The notes beneath the pieces were generated by a model. The model searched no databases. It was not told the DNA's origin and saw only the letters and a list, made by a program, of their open reading frames with translations. A program made the translations under genes and the position numbers. DNA of 11,265 bases, from NCBI GenBank assembly GCA_027484885.1, contig JAIXSD010000214.1, forward strand, positions 1-11,265, given 5' to 3'. Numbering within the stretch: the first letter of the stretch is position 1; each line of letters starts with the position of its first letter. Positions 1 to 7,776 of this stretch are shown here, one piece after another. The stretch comes from Rubrivivax sp. GTDB lineage: Bacteria; Pseudomonadota; Gammaproteobacteria; Burkholderiales; Burkholderiaceae_C.

Positions 1-233
1 AGTGCGCCCGGCAGGCAGCCGGGGCTCAAGAGAAACTGCCAGCTGGGGCTGACCAGGTAGGCGTCCAGCCAGGCGCTGCCGCGCAGGCGGTGCTGCTCCT
101 GCAGATCGATCAAGCCCTGGGCCAGCCAGGCGTCCCACCAGGCCAGCTGGGCCGGGTCCATGCGGCGAGAGGCAAAGTCGCCCAGGGCGGGCAATTTGCC
201 AAACCATGCCGGCAGGGTCGAGGCCTCAATCAC
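1..233 (-). CDS. tagF: TagF/ImpM family T6SS regulator, N-terminal part only
   Basis: The first 77 codons of a tagF gene are visible; the rest lies beyond the left edge. The translation carries the family hallmark near its start (WFGKLPALGDF at residues 10-20), followed by a Trp-rich stretch (AWWDAWLAQGL, about 31-41) and YLVSPSWQFLLSPG (about 60-73), all typical of the ImpM/TagF (DUF2094) N-terminus. TagF proteins repress T6SS assembly post-translationally; in some species they act through the FHA protein, which is encoded in the same operon here. The start is taken as GTG because it forms a 4-base GTGA overlap with the tssM stop and places the conserved motif at the expected distance. The next in-frame ATG (codon 25) lies downstream of that motif. 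The overlap implies translational coupling to tssM. Some TagF proteins are fused to a PP2C phosphatase; here pppA is a separate gene, so a stand-alone TagF is expected, but the C-terminus cannot be seen. Confidence 0.9.
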   Translation of the reverse strand, partial: MIEASTLPAWFGKLPALGDFASRRMDPAQLAWWDAWLAQGLIDLQEQHRLRGSAWLDAYLVSPSWQFLLSPGCLPGA

Positions 234-3200
234 AGCGCGGCCGGGCAGCGGAACTGCTTGATTTCGCGCAGCTGGAAGGGGTTGAAGACGCTGGCGGCGA
301 TGACATCGAGCTTGGCCTTGCGCCCATCGATCACCACCGGCACGCTGAAGCGCTCCGGCACGTTCGAGGGCTCGACGCCGAAGCGATCGAACAGGCGGAA
401 CAAGCCCCAGGGCCCTTCAAACAACAAGGGCGCGGCCGCACCTGCGGCGCTGCTGCTCAGCTTGATCTGCGCCGCCACCCGGCTGCTCGGCCAGTTCAAG
501 GTGATGGAGGCGCCGCCAGCGCTGAGCTTGTGAATCTGGCCGTCGTTGTCGATGACCAGTTCTTTCAGGGCCGGGTCGATCTCGGACAGGCGCAGCTCGA
601 TCTTCAGGCCCGGCTGCTTGCCGCCGCTGCGGAAAAACACTTCGCGGATGCGGCTGGCACGCTGGAACTCGGCCAGGGCCGCGGCGGCCACTGGCTTGCT
701 GCCATCGCCCAAAGGCTTGTAGCTCCAGCTGGGTGTTGATGTATCGACCAGGGTGGCCAGGCGACGCTGGAAGAAGTCATCCATCAGGCCGGCTGCACCG
801 AAGAACTGGCCGAAGTCTTCCGGCAACACATCGGCCCGCGAACCGCTGGCGAAGGGGTAGCGGCCGTTGATGGCGCGGGCACAGAACTCGGAGATGGGCT
901 TGAGCTCGGCCGACAGGCCTTGAATCTCGGCCCCGCGGCTCTGGTTGGCGCCGGCGTCGGCCAGCTGTTCCAGCATCGAGCGGATGGGCTCGGGCTGCTG
1001 GCCAGCCATGGTCTTGATGCGCTCCGCGCCGCCGCCCGGCGGTGGCGGCGACTTGCTCTTTTGTGCCGCGTCGACCGCGCTGAGCTGGGTGTAGAGCTCG
1101 TTGAACATCTTGAGCGTGTCGTCGATGGGCGCCGGCTGGCCGGTGATCTGGCGGTGGATGCCGACGAAATGGTCGTCCACCAGGCGCTCAAGCGGCCCTC
1201 CCCCGCCTGCGGCATCGGCGGGTGCGGCGCCGGCCAGGGCTGCCGCATCGATCTTGGCCTGATTGGCCAGCTTGTCCAGCGCATTACCGCCACCGGCGGG
1301 CGGCACCAGGCGGGTCTCAGCACTGACGCCGCGCAGATAAGCCGCCAGGGGTGAATCAACGGCCGACAGGATGCGCGCCACGGCGATGCTGCGCTCCAAC
1401 CCGACCAGCTTGACCAGGCGCACATCGGCCAGGAAACGATCCCAGGTCTTGATGTAGTCCTCGAAGTAAAGACGGCGCACCTTGTCACTGAGCTGCGAGC
1501 CCACGGCCAGGTCCTTCAGCCGCGCCGGGTCGCCCTTGATGCCCAGCACCCAGGGCTCCTCCTGCGCCAGGCGCAGGGCGGATTTCTGCACCTGCGACTT
1601 CACCAGCTTCTCGTAACCCTGCTTGGTGTAGAGGCCTGAAACGCCTTTGGTCAGCGGCTCGCCGCTGGCGCGCACAAACACCTGCGCGGCATTCGGTCCG
1701 GCGGCACCGGCCACCGTGAACTCGGGCACATCACCGGCGCGGTACTGGCGCTTGATGCGGCTGTAGACGCGGTACTCCAGCGGGTAGGCCGCCAGCATCT
1801 CGCGCACGCCGGCCACCAGGCTGTCGTCCATGGCCACCGAAGGCCGCACCGGGCCGCGCGACAGCGCCGCATCGAGATGCGCGTCGAGCAGCTGACGCTG
1901 GGCCGGGTCCATGCGGCTGTAGTTCTGGTCCCAGTCCACAGCGATCCAGGCCTTGAGGGCGGCGGTGTCCAGCTGCTCGGGCTGGTAGAGCATGAGGTAG
2001 TTCTTGAGGGCCTCGTAGGCCTGCTCCAGGTTGTCGCGCGAGGCGGTGCGCAAGCGCTCCTCCAGGCGGCGGGCCAGGCGAGGCATCAGCTGCTGTTCCA
2101 GCAAGCGGCCATAAGCCTGCTGGGCGCCGGCATCGAGCTTGTCGCCCTGGTACAGGCCCAGGCCTTGCAGCAGTGGCGGGTCTTTCAGGTCGAAGGCATC
2201 GCTGTGCGCGGCATCGCGCACCTGAGCCAGCACCTCGGGCAAGGCGCTGACATCGGCGTTGTTGGCGGCCGGCAGTGCATCCACCGCCGCTTGCAGCGCC
2301 GGCAGACGCGACTGCACCAGTTCTGCATGGTCCAGATTGCGCGAGCGGCTGATCGCCCAGCCGAGCAGCAGGCTCACGCTGAACAGGCCGATGGCGGCGA
2401 ACGCCACGCCGCGCAGCAGTCGCCGCCGGGCCGTGGCCGCCTGACTGACGGCGCCCAGCCCACGCTCAGCGAACACCACCTCGCGCAGCAATCGGTTCAG
2501 GAAGAAGCTTTTGCCCCGCGCGCCGGCAGGCGCGGCAGCGCGCGCGTCAAAACCAAAGGAGCGGCCCAGCGCGCCCATGACCCGCGCGATCGGCGAGCCT
2601 TCCTGCGTGCCGCTGGTGAAATAGACGCCGCGCAATCTTGGCGTTTGCTCCAGCTGCCCACCGCCGGCCAGCACCTGGTTCAGGAATTCAGCCAGCAGCG
2701 GCTGCAGACTTGCAAACTCCTGCGGGAAGGCCAGCATGGCCTGGCGGCGGCTCAGATCGCGCTCGGCCTCCAGCCGCCCCGGCAGCTGGGCCACCAGGCG
2801 CTGCTGCAGCTCGCTGTAAAAACGAGCGAAATCGGCCAGTGGATCGCTGGACAGCGCCTCTTCATGCGTGAAGGTGAAGCCCCAGACCTGGTCGCGTTCT
2901 TCCTTGCCCAGGCCTTCAAAACTCTCGTTGAAGCCACCGATCAGGTCGGCCTTGGTCACCAGCACATAGACCGGCGCGCGCACGCCGAGCTTGCTGTGCA
3001 GCTCTTGCAAGCGGGCGCGCAGCTGGGCGGCATGCTGCTTGCGCTCGACCGCGCCCTGCTGCAGCAGGTCTTGCACATTGATCGTCAGCAAGACGCCGTT
3101 GATGGGCTGGCGCGGACGGGTCTTCTTGAGCAGCGAGAGGAAGTTGTCCCAGGCGCTGGCGTCCACCTCACGGTCGCTCTCCTGCGTGGCGTAGCGGCCG

Positions 3201-3748
3201 GCGGTGTCGATCAAGACGGCGTCCTGGGTGAACCACCACTCGCAGTTGCGTGTGCCGCCCACGCCTTTGACGGCAGCGCTCTGGCCCTCCTTGCCCTCGC
3301 GCAAGAGGAACTGCAGGCCGGCATTCATCAAAGCCGTGGTCTTGCCCGAGCCCGGTGCGCCGACGAACACATACCAGGGCAGTTCGTACAGGTACTGCTC
3401 ACCCGACCACCAGTTGCGCTTGGACGCAGCCTTCAGGCGCTGGCCCGCCTCGGCAAAGCGCTGGGCCAGAAGCTGTGCTTCCTTGTCGGCGGCCGAGGGG
3501 CCGGCGCCCAGACCGGCCAGCAAGGCGGCATTGGTCTTGCGGCGCAGGTGGGCCTTCCAGAGCAGGCGCCCGATCCAGCACAGCCAGATCAGCAGCAGCA
3601 GGCCAGCACGCGGCAGCCAGCCGCCCAGGGGCGTGGCGCCGGCGATGGCGATCAAGGGGCCCAGCCACCAGATCACTGCCGACAGCAGCAAGAGGGCCAG
3701 CGTGCCCATCACGGCGGGGCTCAAGAGCCATTGCAGAAAACGCTTCAT
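230..3748 (-). CDS. tssM: T6SS inner-membrane protein TssM (IcmF/VasK)
   Basis: Encodes 1172 residues, a normal full length for TssM, which spans the inner membrane and periplasm and joins TssL to TssJ in the T6SS membrane complex. Two hydrophobic segments lie near the N-terminus (about 13-35 and 46-62) and a third at about 446-465. Between them is the cytoplasmic NTPase-like domain with an intact Walker A (GAPGSGKTT, 130-138), a Walker B-like VLIDTAGRY (178-186) and a TKAD guanine-type motif (265-268). RLRGVYFTSGTQEGSPI (371-387) is also family-typical. The long periplasmic part contains the conserved NGRYPFASGS (961-970) and, near the end, EGPWGLFRLFD (1111-1121) and a beta-rich C-terminus. 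Gly/Pro-rich low-complexity stretches (about 816-851 and 900-907) probably form flexible loops. The ATG at 3748 is preferred over an in-frame TTG at 3796 because MKRFLQWLL gives a usual TssM N-terminus and AAGAAAG lies just upstream. The stop overlaps the tagF start. Confidence 0.97.
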   Translation of the reverse strand: MKRFLQWLLSPAVMGTLALLLLSAVIWWLGPLIAIAGATPLGGWLPRAGLLLLIWLCWIGRLLWKAHLRRKTNAALLAGLGAGPSAADKEAQLLAQRFAEAGQRLKAASKRNWWSGEQYLYELPWYVFVGAPGSGKTTALMNAGLQFLLREGKEGQSAAVKGVGGTRNCEWWFTQDAVLIDTAGRYATQESDREVDASAWDNFLSLLKKTRPRQPINGVLLTINVQDLLQQGAVERKQHAAQLRARLQELHSKLGVRAPVYVLVTKADLIGGFNESFEGLGKEERDQVWGFTFTHEEALSSDPLADFARFYSELQQRLVAQLPGRLEAERDLSRRQAMLAFPQEFASLQPLLAEFLNQVLAGGGQLEQTPRLRGVYFTSGTQEGSPIARVMGALGRSFGFDARAAAPAGARGKSFFLNRLLREVVFAERGLGAVSQAATARRRLLRGVAFAAIGLFSVSLLLGWAISRSRNLDHAELVQSRLPALQAAVDALPAANNADVSALPEVLAQVRDAAHSDAFDLKDPPLLQGLGLYQGDKLDAGAQQAYGRLLEQQLMPRLARRLEERLRTASRDNLEQAYEALKNYLMLYQPEQLDTAALKAWIAVDWDQNYSRMDPAQRQLLDAHLDAALSRGPVRPSVAMDDSLVAGVREMLAAYPLEYRVYSRIKRQYRAGDVPEFTVAGAAGPNAAQVFVRASGEPLTKGVSGLYTKQGYEKLVKSQVQKSALRLAQEEPWVLGIKGDPARLKDLAVGSQLSDKVRRLYFEDYIKTWDRFLADVRLVKLVGLERSIAVARILSAVDSPLAAYLRGVSAETRLVPPAGGGNALDKLANQAKIDAAALAGAAPADAAGGGGPLERLVDDHFVGIHRQITGQPAPIDDTLKMFNELYTQLSAVDAAQKSKSPPPPGGGAERIKTMAGQQPEPIRSMLEQLADAGANQSRGAEIQGLSAELKPISEFCARAINGRYPFASGSRADVLPEDFGQFFGAAGLMDDFFQRRLATLVDTSTPSWSYKPLGDGSKPVAAAALAEFQRASRIREVFFRSGGKQPGLKIELRLSEIDPALKELVIDNDGQIHKLSAGGASITLNWPSSRVAAQIKLSSSAAGAAAPLLFEGPWGLFRLFDRFGVEPSNVPERFSVPVVIDGRKAKLDVIAASVFNPFQLREIKQFRCPAAL

Positions 3749-3825
3749 GGGTAACTTTCTTGCCGCATCCGAGAGAGGCTCAGATCGGCGATGCAATTCT
3801 GAAAAAAGCGCAGCAGGCGAGTCAT
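3745..3825 (-). other. Possible 26-codon leader ORF overlapping the tssM start
   Basis: The 92-base gap between tssL and tssM contains an ATG-initiated reading frame of 26 codons (MTRLLRFFQN and on, ending RQESYP). Its TGA stop overlaps the tssM ATG in the form ATGA, and it is in a different frame from tssM. It holds a run of six T (TTT TTT C on the coding strand). No convincing Shine-Dalgarno sequence precedes its ATG, so it may be chance. If translated, it would couple ribosomes from tssL to tssM across an otherwise untranslated gap. No peptide family is recognised. No stable hairpin followed by a T run was seen in the gap, so a terminator is not supported. Confidence 0.25.
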
Positions 3826-3840
3826 GTCAGGCCGGTGGGC

Positions 3841-5202
3841 TCAGAGCGGGGCCGCCACCGTCAGCACGATGTCGACCCGGCGGTTGCGCGCGCGGCCTTC
3901 GGCCGTGGCGTTGTCAGCCACCGGTTCGCTGTCGGCTCGGCCCTCGGCGGCCAGCCGGCTGCCTTCCACCGTTTGGCCCAGCAGCTGCCGCACGCTTTGC
4001 GCCCGCGCCAGCGACAAATGCCAGTTCGAGGGGAAACGCAGCGAGCGGATCGCCTGGTTGTCGGAGTGGCCCACCACGGCCACGCGCCCGGGCACCTGCT
4101 GCAGGGCTGCGGCAATGCGGCCGAACAAGGGCGTGGCTCGGGCGGCCACATCGGCGCTGCCGGGCTCGAACATGGTGTCGCCGAGCACGGTCACCACCGA
4201 GCGGTCGAGCTCGTCGCGCACCTGCACCGCACCGGCCTCGATATCGCTGCGCAGCAGCTGGGCCAGGCGCGGCGGCACTGCCACTGGCGCGGCGGCCAGC
4301 GCCGGTTTCGCCTCGGCCTTGGCATGCAGTGCTTGCAGCGCCAGGAAGGAGGCATCGGTCTGCGCACCCAGGGTCAAGCGCAGCAGCAGCAAGATCAGCA
4401 GCAGGCCGAAGGCGCTCAGCGCTGCCACCAGCCAGGGCGATATGCCGTCACGCAGCCGCGCCGGGGCCTGCTGCACGCCCTGCCAGTGCGGCGACAGCGT
4501 CGGCTCCACCGGCCCGCTCAGCTGACGCAGCACCTGGGCCAGGCGTTCGCGGATGGCATCCAGCTGCTCGCGGCCCTTGTCCAGCACCTTGTAGCGGCCC
4601 TCAAAGCCCAGGGACAAGGCCAGGTAAATCAATTCGAGCAAGTTGCGGTGCTGGGCCGGGCTCTCCATCAAGCGCGCCAGCAGCTGGAACACCTTCTCAC
4701 CGCCCCAGCTCTCATTGTGGAACTGCACCAGCAGGCTTTGCGAGGCCCAGGCGCCGGCGCTGCCCCAGGGGGTGCTCGACGCGGATTCGTCCAGCAGCGT
4801 GCACAGCACATAACGCCCAGCCACCAGCTGCTCATTGGGCAGCTGCTGTTGCTGGGCACTAAGCTCGAACTGGCGAATCGCCTCCACCAGACTGGCCCGC
4901 AACGCCTGCGGGTTGGGATGGCGGGGCATGGCGCGCAAGCGCGGCGCGGCCGACAGCAGGGGCGAGGCGGCATGAACCAGCGGATTCAAGCTGGCATGGG
5001 CGCCCAGCTCGGGCAGCGGCGCGGAAGCCGGCCCGTCTGCGCGGGCAGCGGCCGCCTGGGTGGGCGAACTGCCCGCCTCAGCGGCGCGATCCGCGCCCGC
5101 CGGCGTGGCAGAGGCTCCGGCACGGGCGCGCCCGGCACTGGGCTTGATGATGGTGCGCTCAGACTCGAACGCGGCAAAAGGGTCGTTCTCGTTTTCGCTC
5201 AT
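3841..5202 (-). CDS. tssL: T6SS TssL (DotU) with C-terminal OmpA-like domain
   Basis: Encodes 453 residues of an extended TssL, the inner-membrane partner of TssM and docking site for the TssK baseplate. Residues 1-70 form an Ala/Pro-rich cytoplasmic tail with DPFAAF (7-12) and SERTIIKP (14-21). The DotU/IcmH domain follows with NPLVHAASPLL (73-83), RYVLCTLLDE (130-139), HNESWGGEKVFQLL (162-175) and LSLGFEGRYKV (196-206). A single membrane segment is at about 256-276, placing the C-terminus in the periplasm. The C-terminal OmpA/MotB-like peptidoglycan-binding domain (about 335-447) shows GHSDNQ (378-383), LSLARAQSV (396-404) and a GRARNRRVDI block (436-445). The peptidoglycan-anchoring domain is fused in this 'evolved' type of TssL. 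The ATG at 5202 is well supported by a GAGGA site 6 bases upstream that overlaps the tssK stop codon. Confidence 0.97.
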   Translation of the reverse strand: MSENENDPFAAFESERTIIKPSAGRARAGASATPAGADRAAEAGSSPTQAAAARADGPASAPLPELGAHASLNPLVHAASPLLSAAPRLRAMPRHPNPQALRASLVEAIRQFELSAQQQQLPNEQLVAGRYVLCTLLDESASSTPWGSAGAWASQSLLVQFHNESWGGEKVFQLLARLMESPAQHRNLLELIYLALSLGFEGRYKVLDKGREQLDAIRERLAQVLRQLSGPVEPTLSPHWQGVQQAPARLRDGISPWLVAALSAFGLLLILLLLRLTLGAQTDASFLALQALHAKAEAKPALAAAPVAVPPRLAQLLRSDIEAGAVQVRDELDRSVVTVLGDTMFEPGSADVAARATPLFGRIAAALQQVPGRVAVVGHSDNQAIRSLRFPSNWHLSLARAQSVRQLLGQTVEGSRLAAEGRADSEPVADNATAEGRARNRRVDIVLTVAAPL

Positions 5203-5208
5203 GACGGG

Positions 5209-5213
5209 TCCTC
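5209..5213 (-). promoter_or_regulatory. tssL ribosome binding site overlapping the tssK stop
   Basis: The minus strand reads GAGGA here, 6 bases before the tssL ATG. It overlaps the last bases of the tssK TGA stop codon, so ribosomes finishing tssK end on the tssL initiation site. This fixes the tssL start and suggests translational coupling of the two genes. Confidence 0.7.
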
Positions 5214-6549
5214 AACTCCGGATGGCCCAGAACTCCAGGCTCAGCCCCGGGAAGTCGCCGGCAATGTGCATGGCCAGGCCGCCCGAACTCTCGAGTTGCT
5301 TCCAGAGCTCGTTGCCCCGGGTTTCCAGCTCGAAATAGGTGTAGCCCGCGTTGTAGGGGATCTGGCGCGGCGCCACCGGCATGGGCCGCAGCATCACGCC
5401 GGGCAGCTGCAGATTGACAAGGTCACGGATGCGCTCGGCCGGGCCGATCTTGATCTGAGCCGGGAAGCGCGAGCGCAAGGCCTCGCCCGGCATCTGCGCA
5501 TTGACGGCCAGCACAAAGCTGGCCGTGCGCTGCAGCTCCAGATCGGGGATCAGGGCCACACGGATGCCGAACTTGCGGTCTTGCAGCTCGATCGGGATGG
5601 CGGTCTGCTCCAGCACCATGGACAGAGACTGGCGCAGGTCTGTCATCACCGCACGGAAACAGCCGGCCAGGTCCTCATGCCGGTACTCGGGATAGGCGAG
5701 AGGCCGGCGTTGCTCGCGAAAGGTCGAGAGATCCCCCGCCAGCTCCAGGCATTGGGCATAGAGGCGCTCGGGATGCAGCACCGGCAGGCGCTGCAAATGG
5801 GTGAAGACGGTTTGCTGGCGGTTGACGGTCTGCAGGAGCAAGAAGTCTGCGATCTCGCCGACGCCGGCCCGGCCCGGCTGGGCCAGGCGGGCCGCCAACG
5901 CCTCGCCGCGCTGGTGCAGCATGCCCTGCACTTCGCGCAGATGGCTGTCCAGCACCGCATGGGCCGGTGCATGCAACATCGGCGCCACGTACTGGGTGTC
6001 CAGCACCACGCGGCCATCGGCGCGGCGCTCGATGATGCGCACCAGACCCAGCACCGCATAACCCTCTGCCGCATCGCGCTCCAGCATCAGGCGCAGATTG
6101 AGGCGGCCGATCTGCAGCGGCGCTTCGCGCAGGCTGGCCGCGTGGATGTCGGCCGCGTCCAGATCCAGGGCACGAAAACGCGGAGGCATGGCGCCGTCGG
6201 CCGCCTCCACATCGCTCTCGGCCACGCCGGGGCGCGACAGCGGCAGGGCCAGCACCAGCACCTGGTCGCGCACATCGGCCGGCACCTCAAAGGCCAAAGG
6301 CGCCGGGTCATCGCCGGGAATGGCAAACACCAGCCCATCCGGCAGGATGCCGCGGGCGCTGAGCACAGCCACCCGCCCCTGCAGCAGGGCGGCGTCATCG
6401 ACCTGCAGGCTGCTGAAGCCCCAGGCCCAGGGCAAGGCCGCCTGGATGCGGCCATCGATCTGGCGCGCCACATAGCGGTCCTGTTGCTGGAAATGCTGCG
6501 GCTGAAGGAACATGCCTTCCGTCCACATCACCTTGTTATGCCAAGTCAT
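5212..6549 (-). CDS. tssK: T6SS baseplate protein TssK
   Basis: Encodes 445 residues, the usual length of TssK. TssK is a trimeric baseplate component related to phage receptor-binding proteins; it connects the wedge complex to the cytoplasmic domains of TssL and TssM. The N-terminus has the family signature (NKVMWTEGMF, then LQPQHFQQQDRY up to residue 26). The C-terminal region, which contacts the membrane complex in characterised TssK proteins, includes PYNAGYTYFEL and ends LSLEFWAIRS, as expected of an intact family member. The ATG at 6549 is preceded by GAGAG about 4 bases upstream, and no closer family-consistent start exists. The gene sits 58 bases after the PAAR-like gene and 9 bases before tssL. 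The tssK-tssL-tssM order is the common T6SS arrangement. No truncation or frameshift was seen. Confidence 0.97.
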   Translation of the reverse strand: MTWHNKVMWTEGMFLQPQHFQQQDRYVARQIDGRIQAALPWAWGFSSLQVDDAALLQGRVAVLSARGILPDGLVFAIPGDDPAPLAFEVPADVRDQVLVLALPLSRPGVAESDVEAADGAMPPRFRALDLDAADIHAASLREAPLQIGRLNLRLMLERDAAEGYAVLGLVRIIERRADGRVVLDTQYVAPMLHAPAHAVLDSHLREVQGMLHQRGEALAARLAQPGRAGVGEIADFLLLQTVNRQQTVFTHLQRLPVLHPERLYAQCLELAGDLSTFREQRRPLAYPEYRHEDLAGCFRAVMTDLRQSLSMVLEQTAIPIELQDRKFGIRVALIPDLELQRTASFVLAVNAQMPGEALRSRFPAQIKIGPAERIRDLVNLQLPGVMLRPMPVAPRQIPYNAGYTYFELETRGNELWKQLESSGGLAMHIAGDFPGLSLEFWAIRS

Positions 6550-6607
6550 AAATCTCTCGTTCTTGAAAATTGGGGCGGTCGGGCCAGGGCCTGGAGTTGA
6601 GCGGCTT

Positions 6608-6994
6608 TTAGGGGATCAGCTCGTTCATCTGGCCCGGGCTGACAAAGGTGATGACGCCGCCGAAATTGCAGACCAGCTGGCTGACGTTGTCGAGCGCAGG
6701 CTGCTGGTCCACCAAGACCGTGGGCGCGCCCGGTGCCCAAGGCGCGGCGGTATTGGGGGTGCAAGGCATGGGGGTCAACACCCCCAGCGCCGCCGCGGTG
6801 GCCGAAGCCACCGAAGGGTTGGCCGGGCTCATGCACATGCCAAAGGGCGGGATGTTGACCATGGGCTTGTTGTCCATGATGTTGCCGGCGATCAGGTTGT
6901 TGGTCAGGACCATGCGCGGGGTGGCATTGAAGACCGAGGGCGCCATGCCCATGGTGCACATCATTTGGGCGCTGGTACATACGTGCATGGGCAT
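6608..6994 (-). CDS. DUF4280 PAAR-like protein, probable T6SS spike tip
   Basis: Encodes 128 residues with the DUF4280 pattern: an early VCTSAQMMCTMGMAPS (5-20), NIMDNKPMVNIPPFGMCM (38-55), the NP-ATAAALG block (59-71), LTPMPC (73-78) and a late CNFGG (109-113). DUF4280 is a PAAR-like family. PAAR proteins cap the VgrG trimer as the sharp tip of the T6SS needle and can load effectors. Five cysteines (6, 13, 54, 78, 109) and one histidine (4) could ligate a metal, though which ones do so is inference. There is no C-terminal toxin extension, so this is a stand-alone tip rather than an evolved effector. The ATG at 6994 is chosen over an upstream in-frame start because GAGGAG lies 8 bases before it. 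The gene follows pppA by 23 bases. Many T6SS loci carry tssJ just before tssK; this protein has no lipoprotein signal and is not TssJ. Confidence 0.88.
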   Translation of the reverse strand: MPMHVCTSAQMMCTMGMAPSVFNATPRMVLTNNLIAGNIMDNKPMVNIPPFGMCMSPANPSVASATAAALGVLTPMPCTPNTAAPWAPGAPTVLVDQQPALDNVSQLVCNFGGVITFVSPGQMNELIP

Positions 6995-7002
6995 GGTGGC
7001 TG

Positions 7003-7008
7003 CTCCTC
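7003..7008 (-). promoter_or_regulatory. Strong ribosome binding site of the PAAR-like gene
   Basis: The minus strand reads GAGGAG, 8 bases before the ATG at 6994. It is among the best Shine-Dalgarno matches in the window and decides the start in favour of 6994 over the in-frame start codon 42 bases upstream, which lies within pppA. Confidence 0.7.
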
Positions 7009-7017
7009 GTGCAAGGT

Positions 7018-7776
7018 TCAGGCCGCGCCGACCCAAACGGTCAGTGCGGTGAAGTTGTCATGGCTGTTCTTGTGCGCGGTGCGGCGGCGCACCTCCACGG
7101 CCAGGCTGTCCAGCCAGGCCTGCTGTGAGGGCGCCGCGGCCAGGCTGCGTTCCAGCAGCTCCGCGTCCAGATACTCCCACAGCCCATCGGTACACAGCAA
7201 GAACACATCGCCGATCTGAGCGGGCTGCATGCCATCGCCGCAGCTGACCTCCAGATCGTCGTCGGGCAGGCCCATGGCCGAGCGCAGCTCACTGCGCTTG
7301 GGGTGGCTGTTCATCTGCGCCTCGTCGAGCAGGCCCGCATCCACCAGGGTTTGCACCAGGCTGTGGTCCTGGGTGCGCTGCAGCAGTCGCCCGCCGTGGA
7401 ACCAGTACATGCGTGAATCACCCACATGGGCCCAGTGCACCTGGCCGCTGAACAGATCGAGCACCAGGCTGACCGCCGTGCTGTGCATGTCCTCGCGCTC
7501 GGTGCCGGGCTCGCGCTCGGCGCGCAGCTGCTGGTTGGTCGAGCGCAGCAGCTCACCCAGGGCCGCGCCGCTCTGCGACGGCTGGCGCGCGAAATGGCTG
7601 ACCACCCCTTGCACCACCAGTTTGGAGGCCACATCGCCCCCGCCATGCCCGCCGGCGCCATCGGCCAGCACGCAGCAGAGCTGCCGCTCCGATTGCCAGT
7701 GTCCGCAGGCATCTTCGTTGTAGCTGCGCCCGCCGCGGTCGGTCAGCAGGGCGATGTCGACATGCAACGGCGTCAT
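7018..7776 (-). CDS. pppA: PP2C-type serine/threonine phosphatase PppA
   Basis: Encodes 252 residues forming a single PP2C catalytic domain. The metal-binding motifs are all present: RSYNEDA (17-23), LADGAGGHGGG (37-47), HVGDSRMYW (117-125), CTDGLW (195-200) and HDNFTAL (239-245), with acidic residues D22, D39, D120, D197 and D240 in place, so activity is expected. In T6SS loci this enzyme (PppA, also called Stp1) removes phosphate from threonine residues placed by the kinase PpkA, usually on the FHA protein, and turns secretion down. There is no membrane segment or signal peptide, so it is cytoplasmic. The ATG overlaps the tagH stop (ATGA), tying its synthesis to that of its likely FHA partner. 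No kinase gene is visible in this window. The assignment to T6SS control rests on the operon context. Confidence 0.95.
   Translation of the reverse strand: MTPLHVDIALLTDRGGRSYNEDACGHWQSERQLCCVLADGAGGHGGGDVASKLVVQGVVSHFARQPSQSGAALGELLRSTNQQLRAEREPGTEREDMHSTAVSLVLDLFSGQVHWAHVGDSRMYWFHGGRLLQRTQDHSLVQTLVDAGLLDEAQMNSHPKRSELRSAMGLPDDDLEVSCGDGMQPAQIGDVFLLCTDGLWEYLDAELLERSLAAAPSQQAWLDSLAVEVRRRTAHKNSHDNFTALTVWVGAA

Noticed and set aside
1877..3754. Plus-strand open frame of 625 codons opposite tssM
   Set aside because: It mirrors the tssM coding sequence and has low-complexity Gln/Ala/Leu content; no domain and no ribosome site support it.
3801..3825. T run after a short CGC/GCG pairing in the tssL-tssM gap, considered as an intrinsic terminator
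   Set aside because: The stem is only about 3 base pairs, too weak for a terminator, and tssM must be expressed with tssL.
3355..6600. Very long plus-strand open frame (over 1000 codons) opposite tssM, tssL and tssK
   Set aside because: It lies antisense to three confidently identified T6SS genes, has Arg/Ala/Gly/Gln-rich sequence without recognisable domains, and such frames are expected opposite GC-rich codon-biased genes.
6550..6607. CCAGGCCCTGG palindrome between the PAAR-like gene and tssK, considered as a terminator
   Set aside because: Five-base arms around a single central base cannot form a hairpin loop of useful size, and no T run follows on the transcribed strand.
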